Part shown: piece by piece, positions 1-7,651 of the stretch
How positions within the stretch are numbered: the first letter of the stretch is position 1
Layout of the letters: each line of letters begins with the position of its first letter
NCBI GenBank assembly: GCA_017429695.1
Contig: JAFROK010000034.1
Coordinates: 1-64,000 of the forward strand
DNA: 64,000 nucleotides
From: Clostridia bacterium
GTDB lineage: Bacteria > Bacillota > Clostridia > Christensenellales > Aristaeellaceae
Direction: 5' to 3'
The notes under the pieces: model-generated
What the model was told of the DNA's origin: nothing
Databases searched by the model: none
The model's input: only the letters and a program-made list of their open reading frames with translations
Translations under genes and position numbers: made by a program

Positions 1-1
1 G

Positions 2-121
2 TACCTGATGCACATCTTCTCGGTGCTGCCGGATCGGTTTGCGAAGGATCCGAACGCGGATATCGAGGATCTGCTCCCTTGGAATGATGAAATCAAGGAT
101 CTTTGTAAGATGGGAGCGTAG
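2..121 (+). CDS. IS66-family transposase, C-terminal end (partial)
   Basis: Only the last 39 codons are in the window; the reading frame is open from base 2 and stops at TAG 119-121. The translated end carries LPDRF followed by EDLLPWN, matching the conserved C-terminal tail of IS66 transposases (family knowledge: a DDE transposase, TnpC). The stop lies 17 bases before a CGCTTAC terminus at 132-138, the usual right end of IS66 elements. This is therefore the intact 3' end of an element whose body lies left of the window. Whether the rest of the element is complete cannot be seen. Confidence 0.75.
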   Translation, partial: YLMHIFSVLPDRFAKDPNADIEDLLPWNDEIKDLCKMGA

Positions 122-138
122 GTTTATCTACCGCTTAC
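122..138 (+). mobile_element. IS66-type element right terminus
   Basis: The sequence ends in CGCTTAC at 132-138, the complement of the GTAAGCG that starts IS66 elements. From base 139 onward the sequence is coding for the IS110 transposase on the minus strand, so the element boundary is sharp. IS66 elements normally duplicate 8 bases of target; the candidate copy here is 139-146, but the partner copy lies outside the window. Confidence 0.65.
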
Positions 139-627
139 GATCTCTTTCACGATCCGCTGACGGTCAGCTGACAGTATTCGCAGGTCCGCATAGGCTCCGG
201 TCGGTACGTACGGTATGGAATATCTTCCATCCAGCACCAGTTTCGCGATGACTTTGGGATCCTTTCCGTCATTCTTGGTTGGATCGTTGTCATCCAGTTC
301 CTTCGTCTGCTTCACTGCGTAGGGGTTAACCATGACCAGCTTGATTCCCTGTTCCCGGAGATACCGGCCCAAGGTGAACCAGTAGTGTCCTGTGGGTTCG
401 ATCCCAACGATGATCTTGGTTTTGCCATGTCTCTCACATATGCCCTGCATCCAGTGGTTCAGTCTTCCAAAGCCCTCGCCGCTGTTGCTGAATTTGAAGA
501 TCCTGGCCAATTCGATTCCTCGCCAGTCGAAAGCCCTCGCGTAATGGTTTGTGCTTCCGATATCGATCCCTACCACCAAACTGGTTTCTTCTACTTGATT
601 AATCCGCTGGTTCTGTTTACAATTCAC
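124..627 (-). pseudogene. IS110-family transposase, N-terminal part, interrupted by IS66
   Basis: IS110 transposases are about 400 residues, with an N-terminal RuvC-like DEDD domain and a C-terminal domain carrying a catalytic serine. Here 167 codons remain. The DEDD domain is recognisable: GIDIG near residue 20 (first Asp), IEPTGHYW (Glu), and the pair of acidic residues in NDGKDPKVIA. The frame then runs into the IS66 terminus, which supplies the last four residues (VSGR) and the stop. The C-terminal half, including the serine, is missing from the window. The start is a GTG at 625-627, supported by GGAGG at 636-640. The protein is almost certainly inactive. Confidence 0.8.
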
Positions 628-752
628 TTGGAACGCCTCCTCACAGATTCTATGGTCCTTTGGTCGGGAACCATTTAGATTCTATGGGTTGGGGTTCCTT
701 TTTACAACCGCCGATTTAATCCCTTAACGGGAATGCTCCGTTCATGATTGGT
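628..752 (-). mobile_element. IS110 non-coding end, possible bridge-RNA region
   Basis: This is the stretch upstream of the IS110 transposase start, ending at the stop of the adjacent glycosyltransferase gene. On the transposase strand it holds an exact 11-base direct repeat, CCATAGAATCT, at 677-687 and 645-655 (period 32). A GGAACC/GGTTCC pair and an imperfect hairpin (ATGGT...ACCAT) lie around the repeats. In IS110-group elements the upstream end encodes the structured bridge RNA that guides target and donor choice, so these structures may be its remains. The outer boundary of the element could not be fixed. Confidence 0.35.
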
Positions 753-1970
753 TTAATCTTCTTTGTTCATGCCCAATAATAACGCGAAATATTCAGCATA
801 TTGCTTTTTCGCATCAAAAGAATCTATCACTCTTTTTCTGGCATTCTCCCGAAGTCTATAATACTCATTATCACTAAGAGAATAGATATATTTTATCGCT
901 TTACTAAGCATGTGTGGATTTCCTTCTGGATTAATCAATAAACCTGCATCATCCCCGACAATTTCTGAAATACCACCGATATTTCTTGCAATTACAGGAA
1001 TGCCATACGACATAGCCTCCATAATTGAGACAGGAATCCCTTCTGTGTCACTGCAATTGATAAAAGCAGAATAATCATGATCCTGATAATGTTTATGAAC
1101 ATCCGTTAGCGAAAGCTGTCCCAGAAAAAAGTGCTTCTGATTCTTTTTACACAGTTTTTTCTCAGCCAATTCGGATATTTGATCAAGCAACAATCCGCCT
1201 CCAATATGATACCATTCCAATTCGATATCATCGATTTCCTCAAGAGCATCGATCAATAAATCCAATCGTTTTAGCTGAATAACTGAAGAACATGTGATGA
1301 TTTTGAAAGGTTTCCTGTCAACTCTTGGGGAGTATTCCTTAGGCAATTCAATTCCTAGATGAGATATCCTTATTCTGTCCGAAGTTATTTCACTATGCCT
1401 GCGTAAAATGTATCTTTTTTCAACTTCGTTCACTGTATATATATAATCAATCTTCTCGAAAATTGTTTTTCTGAAGGGAAGACAACACCTTTCCTCATAA
1501 ACATCAAATCCATGACCTCTTGATGTTACTGAAATATGTGGATACCACTTTTTTAACATAACTGCTGAATAGGCACATTCGCTTAACCAGTAGCTCGCAA
1601 ATACTTCATCTTGATTGAGATCAAGTTCTTTAACTTTTCTGTATAGGGCATATCCATACGCGCGATAATAAAGCATTCTCCATAAACATCTGATAATAGG
1701 ATCAGGGCACACCCGTTTTGAAATCGCCTTTATTTCTCTTAATAGCATCTTGGGTGTCAAAGTTAAAAATCCCAGAACGTAATCCTTTACAACTGGTTTG
1801 ATCAGATATAATTCCCCATTCAGATGGATATTTCTTTTTTCATCATTTCCCCGGTAAAAACTAAATACCCTGAACTTGTCACCAACCAACTGATTTAGGT
1901 ATGGTATCTCATATTCAACAAACGTTTCTGAAGAACCATATGGAAATGATTCATAGATCAGATTAAGCAT
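753..1970 (-). CDS. GT4-family glycosyltransferase
   Basis: Predicted cytoplasmic retaining glycosyltransferase of the GT-B fold (405 residues), adding a sugar to the lipid-linked repeat unit of the surface polysaccharide. The C-terminal half carries the GT4 donor-site signature EGIPVSIMEAMSYGIPVIA, with the two spaced glutamates, followed by GGISEIV. The start chosen is the ATG at 1968-1970 (MLNLIYES), preceded by GGGGGA at good spacing; an in-frame ATG six codons upstream lacks a ribosome site. It is the last gene of the minus-strand locus before the insertion sequences, and its 3' end is complete. Donor and acceptor sugars cannot be told from sequence. Confidence 0.85.
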   Translation of the reverse strand: MLNLIYESFPYGSSETFVEYEIPYLNQLVGDKFRVFSFYRGNDEKRNIHLNGELYLIKPVVKDYVLGFLTLTPKMLLREIKAISKRVCPDPIIRCLWRMLYYRAYGYALYRKVKELDLNQDEVFASYWLSECAYSAVMLKKWYPHISVTSRGHGFDVYEERCCLPFRKTIFEKIDYIYTVNEVEKRYILRRHSEITSDRIRISHLGIELPKEYSPRVDRKPFKIITCSSVIQLKRLDLLIDALEEIDDIELEWYHIGGGLLLDQISELAEKKLCKKNQKHFFLGQLSLTDVHKHYQDHDYSAFINCSDTEGIPVSIMEAMSYGIPVIARNIGGISEIVGDDAGLLINPEGNPHMLSKAIKYIYSLSDNEYYRLRENARKRVIDSFDAKKQYAEYFALLLGMNKED

Positions 1971-2073
1971 TATGCTTCCCCCATACATTTACAGCAATGT
2001 CCGGACATGGCTACCTACAGAATGATGTATTTACGCAGTCCACTTTCTCCCACAGCTGTTCTCTTTGTAATCT

Positions 2074-3270
2074 TTACGGGCAATCTCTTATATATTTGCA
2101 GGCATGAATCTGTTTCGAAGCTTTATAGAATTCCTCATCACAATCATACTTCATAATTGATAATATCAGCGCATTCCAAATATATCTTACGATTAAAGCA
2201 TCCAAAAAGAATGAACTGAGTAATGCAGCAATTAAGACTCCTGCAATAACATGATTTCGTCTTGAAATATTGTAAAACAACATTGCAATATACGGAAAAA
2301 GCCAAAAGCAAAATCCTATGATCCCAACTTCATAAAGAACCAGCAAAAAAGTATTATGCACACCTTGCAATGTGCCTTTAAGCATTTGGAAAAAGGTTAT
2401 GGAACTTCCTACCCCGTGTCCAATAAACCATTGAGCATCAAAATCATCAAACATATCTTTCCAGAGTGTCAGCCTGCTCTGTCCATTATCGTATTTATCA
2501 GTATAGGTGCTGAATCCCAACAATCGTTCTGAGGTCCCTTCTGGCAATAAACTGATGGAATACCACACCAACACGATGGATACGCACAGAACCAGCACTT
2601 TTTTTATATCCAATTCTTTCAACTGCGGGAAATAAACAAAAAGCATTCCCGCCGCTAAACTAACCAATCCTCCTCGTGAACCTGTCAAAAAAGTTGTATA
2701 TACGGTCAACAAAAAAGCTGCTGCTGATATGATACGGTATGGCATTTTAAGATTTTTATTGATTATATATCCAAGAGAAATAACTGCACCCGGGACAATA
2801 TTGGCTGCCACCTGATTGGGATCAATCTCTCGTCCCATAAAAACAATTGTCGCTCTTACAGTGTATCGCGTCTCTCCGAATATGAAGAAAAGGATAGTTA
2901 GGCATATGCTACCCAGAAAGTACGCCAAAAGAAAATGATTAACATCCCTTTCTGACCAGTCTGTTTGAGTCAAAACGATAACAAGTAATCCCATCTCCAG
3001 ATAAGTTGTGAGATACCCAGACGTTTCACTGCTCGAATCACCCCACGCCAGACAAAGAATACAAATAGCGAGCCAAATAAGCAATGATATGGTGCTGGCC
3101 GTTAATCTGATTGATGAATAATTCCAGTTATATATAGACTCAATAGCCCAAAAAATTAAGATTAGCAGCCCAACATACTTAGTCGATGACACCAGCATAA
3201 CATTGAGTACTAATTCACATGGGCAGACAAAGAAATAGAGAACAGTTAACAATTTCTTTATTGCATTCAT
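2074..3270 (-). CDS. O-antigen ligase/polymerase-like membrane protein (Wzy type)
   Basis: A 398-residue polytopic membrane protein with about ten to twelve hydrophobic segments. It has the architecture of the Wzy_C / O-antigen ligase family. A long extracytoplasmic loop precedes HNTFLLVLYEVG, a motif position where such proteins carry conserved His/Asn, and TGSRGG lies in mid-protein. In a Wzy-dependent pathway it would polymerise lipid-linked repeat units on the outer face of the membrane. The start at 3270 has GGGAGA upstream at workable spacing. It lies between two GT4 genes. Sequence alone does not separate polymerase from ligase; the capsule/EPS context favours polymerase. Confidence 0.75.
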   Translation of the reverse strand: MNAIKKLLTVLYFFVCPCELVLNVMLVSSTKYVGLLILIFWAIESIYNWNYSSIRLTASTISLLIWLAICILCLAWGDSSSETSGYLTTYLEMGLLVIVLTQTDWSERDVNHFLLAYFLGSICLTILFFIFGETRYTVRATIVFMGREIDPNQVAANIVPGAVISLGYIINKNLKMPYRIISAAAFLLTVYTTFLTGSRGGLVSLAAGMLFVYFPQLKELDIKKVLVLCVSIVLVWYSISLLPEGTSERLLGFSTYTDKYDNGQSRLTLWKDMFDDFDAQWFIGHGVGSSITFFQMLKGTLQGVHNTFLLVLYEVGIIGFCFWLFPYIAMLFYNISRRNHVIAGVLIAALLSSFFLDALIVRYIWNALILSIMKYDCDEEFYKASKQIHACKYIRDCP

Positions 3271-3306
3271 AAAGCGTTTTCTCCCGAAAGCGGATCCCTT
3301 ATACCA

Positions 3307-4446
3307 TCATTTTTTCTGAATCCATTCAAATATTTTCAGAAATTGTTTTTCCCAGGACATATTGTTTTTTGCGTATTCTCTCATTCTATCCGACAATCCA
3401 TCTTCATTTTTTATTCTTCTGATGAATTCATCTATATACTCCATATTAACTGCTGAATCATCATCCGGAATCTTGATACACCAAGGCAAATCCTCATTTA
3501 AATGTGGATCTTCGTTTGCGTAAACAAATGGAAGTCCCCGTGCCATATATTCTCTGAGTTTTAAAACAGATCCGTTCTTAAATCCCCTTTTATGCATCGC
3601 CAAAGTACCCAAACCAATAGTCGCTCGATTGTACATTTCTGTCAAGGCATCACCGGTCATTCGTCCATGAAAGATAATTTGATTGGATAGTTCAAGTTTG
3701 TATGCTAGTTTTTTCCATCGGGCAAGTGATCCATCACCTTCATCGCCCACCAGATCAACTACATAATTTTTTGCCTGATTACTATTCCATTCAGCCATTC
3801 CATTTATGACGCGTTCATATCCCTGCCATTCGCACATGCTGGCAACGGCCAAAAGATGAATCTTTCCATCTCGCTTGGTTGGTTCTGCACGTGGTGGGAT
3901 AAGTGTAAGATCAATTCCATTATCAATATTCAGAAAAGGTCTACTCAAGTATTCATCCGCATGTTCTCCAATCCCGGTAAAAAGCGATACATATTTGGCA
4001 CTTCTTTTCCACCATTTTCTTGACATCATAAAATATAAGGTTCGCAAAGCATTCTTGGCTTTTTCCTTTTCAGGTGGAAAAGATGATATTTCCACAACCA
4101 ATTTTGAGCTGGCGCTTGCAGCTTTAATCATTCTGTAGCCTGGAAGATTCAGCGGCGAATGTCTGAAATATACTAGATCAAAATGTTCTCGAACGATGAC
4201 TTTCCTTGCAGCAGAATAAATATCGTAAAATACAATTGTATGAAAATATCCCGGAGCATGTCCGAACGTTGTTTTTTGTATTATTTTTCTTTCAGTTCCG
4301 TTATCCAAATACAAATTTTCTCTGTCAAAAGATATATAATATGGTTCATGTCCCAGTCTTCTAACAGCATTTATCTCACCATTTAGTTTCTGCATAATCG
4401 AATATTGATCCACTAGCGGATATTTCATAACGAAAAGTATTTTCAT
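3307..4446 (-). CDS. GT4-like glycosyltransferase
   Basis: A 379-residue predicted cytoplasmic glycosyltransferase. The N-terminus MKILFVMKYPLVDQYS is a typical GT-B opening. The C-terminal part has FKNGSVLKLREYMARGLP, which takes the place of the usual E-x7-E donor loop with a modified pattern (first Glu absent), so it is a divergent member. Two in-frame ATGs lie two codons apart; the inner one (4444-4446) has AGGGTGA at six bases and is preferred, since for the outer one the ribosome site would touch the start codon. It likely adds one sugar of the repeat unit; the specificity is unknown. Confidence 0.75.
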   Translation of the reverse strand: MKILFVMKYPLVDQYSIMQKLNGEINAVRRLGHEPYYISFDRENLYLDNGTERKIIQKTTFGHAPGYFHTIVFYDIYSAARKVIVREHFDLVYFRHSPLNLPGYRMIKAASASSKLVVEISSFPPEKEKAKNALRTLYFMMSRKWWKRSAKYVSLFTGIGEHADEYLSRPFLNIDNGIDLTLIPPRAEPTKRDGKIHLLAVASMCEWQGYERVINGMAEWNSNQAKNYVVDLVGDEGDGSLARWKKLAYKLELSNQIIFHGRMTGDALTEMYNRATIGLGTLAMHKRGFKNGSVLKLREYMARGLPFVYANEDPHLNEDLPWCIKIPDDDSAVNMEYIDEFIRRIKNEDGLSDRMREYAKNNMSWEKQFLKIFEWIQKK

Positions 4447-4512
4447 TATCATTCACCCTATTATAATAAGCATTTGTTTTTTATCAGAAAGCATGCCGCC
4501 ATTGATTTGTTA

Positions 4513-5373
4513 TCATTTTCTATGGGATCGAATCAGTATTTTTAGAAAATGCAATGGATAAAAGCGCTCTTTATAAACATCAATCGTTTGCCAGGTTCCG
4601 TCAAATGTTAAATGATGAGCTCGCTCAGGATTCATTGCCACACCTATGTATGTGGCCTCGATTCGTTGGACTTCATGTTCAACGTATGCTCCATTCTGGT
4701 TAAAGTTGTCAACTTGGTAAATAATCAATGCTTCCCCGTATTTTATGGAACAGTCCTGTGCAGGACGCATCAATTTTCCCTCTTCCAAATACAGCCGTCC
4801 ACCAGGTCGACCAACATTTTGATTATATCGTTTTTTTGATAATAACTTCACTTCCTGTTTTTCCATATTCAGGGAAAAAACGTGTATTTCATATCCTCCA
4901 GTCATAGAGTAAGTAATCAGATAATAGTCTTCTCCATCTTGATAAACCGTCGAATCCACATACTTATGTCCATTGATTAATGTCTTTTCTTTATGCCATT
5001 TGTTCGGGAAATCATCTGCCAAATACAGGTCCACCGTTCCATTTGCAGCAGATTCGGGAATCATATAATATCGACCTTGGTAAAGGAACACATCCGGATA
5101 ACTCATATGATATGAATTTTCGATAATAATACCTTGATTAACCGGTTTATCATCAACAAAGCGAAAATACCCTATGCAACCTTTTTCGCATTCCTTCCGA
5201 TATTGTTCAACAAAAATATAATGCTCATTTCCAACTTCCAAAGCAAACGGATCAGCGCACCATTGGTTTTCCGGAACATCTGTCAGTTGCCAGTTTTCTT
5301 GTTCCTTTTTCTTGTATGCAACATACCATTCACCGCCAGTAACTGCATTCTTCAACTTATTTACAATATTCAT
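4513..5373 (-). CDS. GINT1-N-like beta-propeller protein
   Basis: A 286-residue soluble protein with no signal peptide or membrane segment. The motif NQWCADPFALEVGNEHYIFVE and repeats such as SYPDVFLYQGRYYMIPESA and KYVDSTVYQDGEDYYLITY are the blades of a GH43/GH32-like five-bladed propeller. The match is to the N-terminal region of glucosamine inositolphosphorylceramide transferase 1. Bacterial proteins of this kind recur in polysaccharide loci, where their biochemical role is unproven; a glycosyl-transfer or sugar-binding role is inference. The start overlaps the 3' end of the preceding glycosyltransferase gene by 17 bases, with GAGGT upstream, so the two are likely translationally coupled. 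Confidence 0.6.
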   Translation of the reverse strand: MNIVNKLKNAVTGGEWYVAYKKKEQENWQLTDVPENQWCADPFALEVGNEHYIFVEQYRKECEKGCIGYFRFVDDKPVNQGIIIENSYHMSYPDVFLYQGRYYMIPESAANGTVDLYLADDFPNKWHKEKTLINGHKYVDSTVYQDGEDYYLITYSMTGGYEIHVFSLNMEKQEVKLLSKKRYNQNVGRPGGRLYLEEGKLMRPAQDCSIKYGEALIIYQVDNFNQNGAYVEHEVQRIEATYIGVAMNPERAHHLTFDGTWQTIDVYKERFYPLHFLKILIRSHRK

Positions 5374-6481
5374 TTACACCAAATACCTCTTTATATATTT
5401 CGTATAATTCTTTTTTCACTACATCCGAAGAATACATTTGTACTTTGCCGCGATTATGTTCCCCCATCTGCTTTCTCATTTCAGGATCATCCATGAGCTT
5501 ACGAAAAGCAGCAGCAAATGCACATGGATCGTTTGGATTGCATATAAAGCCACCCTCCTCATCAATCAGATCCCTGATTCCCCGTGTATCTGAACCCACA
5601 CAAGGCAATCCCAGATCCATAGCTTCCAGAACAGCCCGAGGCATCCCTTCTCGAAAAGACATCATGGTAAAGGCATCCGCTATTGATAGTATTTCCGGCA
5701 TATCAGTCCTGTATCCAGCAAGATGGAACTGTCCCGTGACCTTCAATTTCTCCGCCAGCTGTCTAAGATTATCTTCCTCCGGTCCAACGCCACACGCGAT
5801 ATAATGTACACTTTGTTTCTTCATCTCAGATAAGGCACGGATTATTACTTCAGTATTCTTATTCTTATTAAGTTCACCAGCGGAAACAATCACAAAAGCA
5901 TCTTCAGGAATATCAAGTTCCCTGCGTTTTTGCTGTTTATCAACATTTACCTTGACCCCAATATTCACACCAGCGCCATGAACCAGATATGGTTTTCGTC
6001 CACTGCGCAATTTCAGTCCCTGAGCAGCCTGATAATCTTCATCTGTTATTGTGATCAGTGCATCTGTGAAATGAGCCAGTATCTTTTCTTCCCACTTGTA
6101 CACAGTACGATTGATAAAAGGGGCTCCTTTGAAAAACAAGAATCCATGAGCGGCATAAATGACCGGACTTATCTTTTTCTTTTTTGCAGCCAAACGTGCT
6201 AATGCGCCGCCGATAGGAGTACTGCAAACAACTCCATCAATTTTGTACTTTTCGATAATATCCAGTAACTGCTTATATGCTTTCCTGTTATCTTGATTTA
6301 GAGGATTTGTATTGATACTAATCCGTTCAATAGGATATGGTATTTCTCCCCTGTCAGTTGATAGTTTTGAAAAGTCAGCCGCCCATACCACTTCATGCCC
6401 CAACTGAAGAATCGGTAAAGCAGCATTTTGAAAACCCAATGCATAAGTTTTCACTTTGTTTGATACTATCAGAATTCGCAT
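5357..6481 (-). CDS. GT4-family glycosyltransferase (EpsD/CapM-like)
   Basis: A 374-residue GT-B glycosyltransferase. The N-terminal acceptor domain begins MRILIVSNKVKTYALGF and includes YAAHGFLFFKGAP, typical of the EpsD/PglA-type subgroup. The donor domain has SAGELNKNKN and the GT4 signature REGMPRAVLEAMDLGLPCVG followed by RGIRDLI. GAGGG lies six bases upstream of the ATG at 6481. The gene overlaps the downstream propeller gene by 17 bases. It most likely transfers an N-acetylated hexosamine or similar sugar to the undecaprenyl-linked chain; the exact sugar is not predictable. Confidence 0.85.
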   Translation of the reverse strand: MRILIVSNKVKTYALGFQNAALPILQLGHEVVWAADFSKLSTDRGEIPYPIERISINTNPLNQDNRKAYKQLLDIIEKYKIDGVVCSTPIGGALARLAAKKKKISPVIYAAHGFLFFKGAPFINRTVYKWEEKILAHFTDALITITDEDYQAAQGLKLRSGRKPYLVHGAGVNIGVKVNVDKQQKRRELDIPEDAFVIVSAGELNKNKNTEVIIRALSEMKKQSVHYIACGVGPEEDNLRQLAEKLKVTGQFHLAGYRTDMPEILSIADAFTMMSFREGMPRAVLEAMDLGLPCVGSDTRGIRDLIDEEGGFICNPNDPCAFAAAFRKLMDDPEMRKQMGEHNRGKVQMYSSDVVKKELYEIYKEVFGVNEYCK

Positions 6482-6565
6482 TTGCTTCCCTCTTGTTTAT
6501 AAGTCTTCATGTTGTTTCAACATTTTGATTCATAGCTATCAGTGCATTAATATACTCAAGAAGCA

Positions 6566-7645
6566 TTAATTACAATAGAATTGTTTCAGATCATTCAGAT
6601 TGTTTATGCCATATTTATGATAACTAAACTCATCTTTTTCAATAGCGATTGTTCTATACCATTCCAAAATCATATCTATCGTAGGAGTTAATACATCAGC
6701 ATACTGGGCAATCTGTCTGATAATAGAAAGGCCATATGAGAAATCGGCTGTAAAATATCTGGAATGCAAATCAGGAATATATCCTTTGTCGGCTTTAATC
6801 ATCGGTGTTTTGATATTCTTGAAAGCATCAATTGATGATAGTTTTTCCGTCATTTTCTCCACAGTAGGACTTTCATAGTGAGTTTTTAGCGATTTCACGT
6901 ATTGCAGTGTAAACTCTGGCAGCTTTTGACAGATTTTTTGCACTTCATCATCACATGCGAAGAGTAGTTCCGATGATTGGTCATCCCACTCCTCATAGAA
7001 CAAAGGAACTGAATTGTAAAAGACACCCTCATGCCAATCATGAAACAATGAATACATTCTTGAAGTATGAAGAATTGGATTTGATGGTGTCATTGTCAGG
7101 TTTAAGTAATTTGGAATCACTGTGACTTTTTTCTCAAATATGTTGCTGATCAACTCTGCACATATTTTTGCCTTGCCCTTTGGAAAGGAAGCAATATGCA
7201 GTTCATCACGATATCCTATTGACTTAACGCTTTTCCCTTTCTCTACCAATCTTGCAATCGCCGGAACACGTTCAATGCCAAAGAAAGTATTGCCTCTTTT
7301 GATACATTCCATAAAGGCGCATTCGCTTCCGCCATTCCCTGGAACAACACCAATGATAGCATCTTTTTTTCCGTAGGTATAAACCAGATCGGCAGCGGAT
7401 TGTATCATCATTGCAGGCACAGTAACCATGATAAAATCCGCGGACTGAAAAGCAATACGTGGATCTTTAGTAGCAAGTTTAATATTGCCCTGATGAGTAA
7501 TATGACCATCATCATCAACAATACATAGATGACCATCATACAATTCTGGCTGCGAAGTGTAAACTGTAACCTTTTCGCCTTTTTCAGCGCTATGTACGGC
7601 AAATTGTGTACCAATATTTCCACCGCCGATAATTGTTATCTCCAT
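6566..7645 (-). CDS. Octopine/nopaline (opine) dehydrogenase-family protein
   Basis: A 359-residue NAD(P)-dependent dehydrogenase. The N-terminal Rossmann domain opens MEITIIGGGNIGTQFA (GxGxxG), followed by VTVPAMM and VPGNGG. The C-terminal helical domain carries TMTPSNPILHTSRM, where opine dehydrogenases place the catalytic His. Family members reductively join an amino acid to an oxo-acid; relatives of the fold reduce dihydroxyacetone phosphate. The gene lies 6 bases after the nucleotidyltransferase-aminotransferase gene, so it probably acts on the same small molecule. The product may be an opine-like or glycerol-like decoration of the polysaccharide. Its true substrate is unknown. Confidence 0.75.
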   Translation of the reverse strand: MEITIIGGGNIGTQFAVHSAEKGEKVTVYTSQPELYDGHLCIVDDDGHITHQGNIKLATKDPRIAFQSADFIMVTVPAMMIQSAADLVYTYGKKDAIIGVVPGNGGSECAFMECIKRGNTFFGIERVPAIARLVEKGKSVKSIGYRDELHIASFPKGKAKICAELISNIFEKKVTVIPNYLNLTMTPSNPILHTSRMYSLFHDWHEGVFYNSVPLFYEEWDDQSSELLFACDDEVQKICQKLPEFTLQYVKSLKTHYESPTVEKMTEKLSSIDAFKNIKTPMIKADKGYIPDLHSRYFTADFSYGLSIIRQIAQYADVLTPTIDMILEWYRTIAIEKDEFSYHKYGINNLNDLKQFYCN

Positions 7646-7651
7646 ATATAA

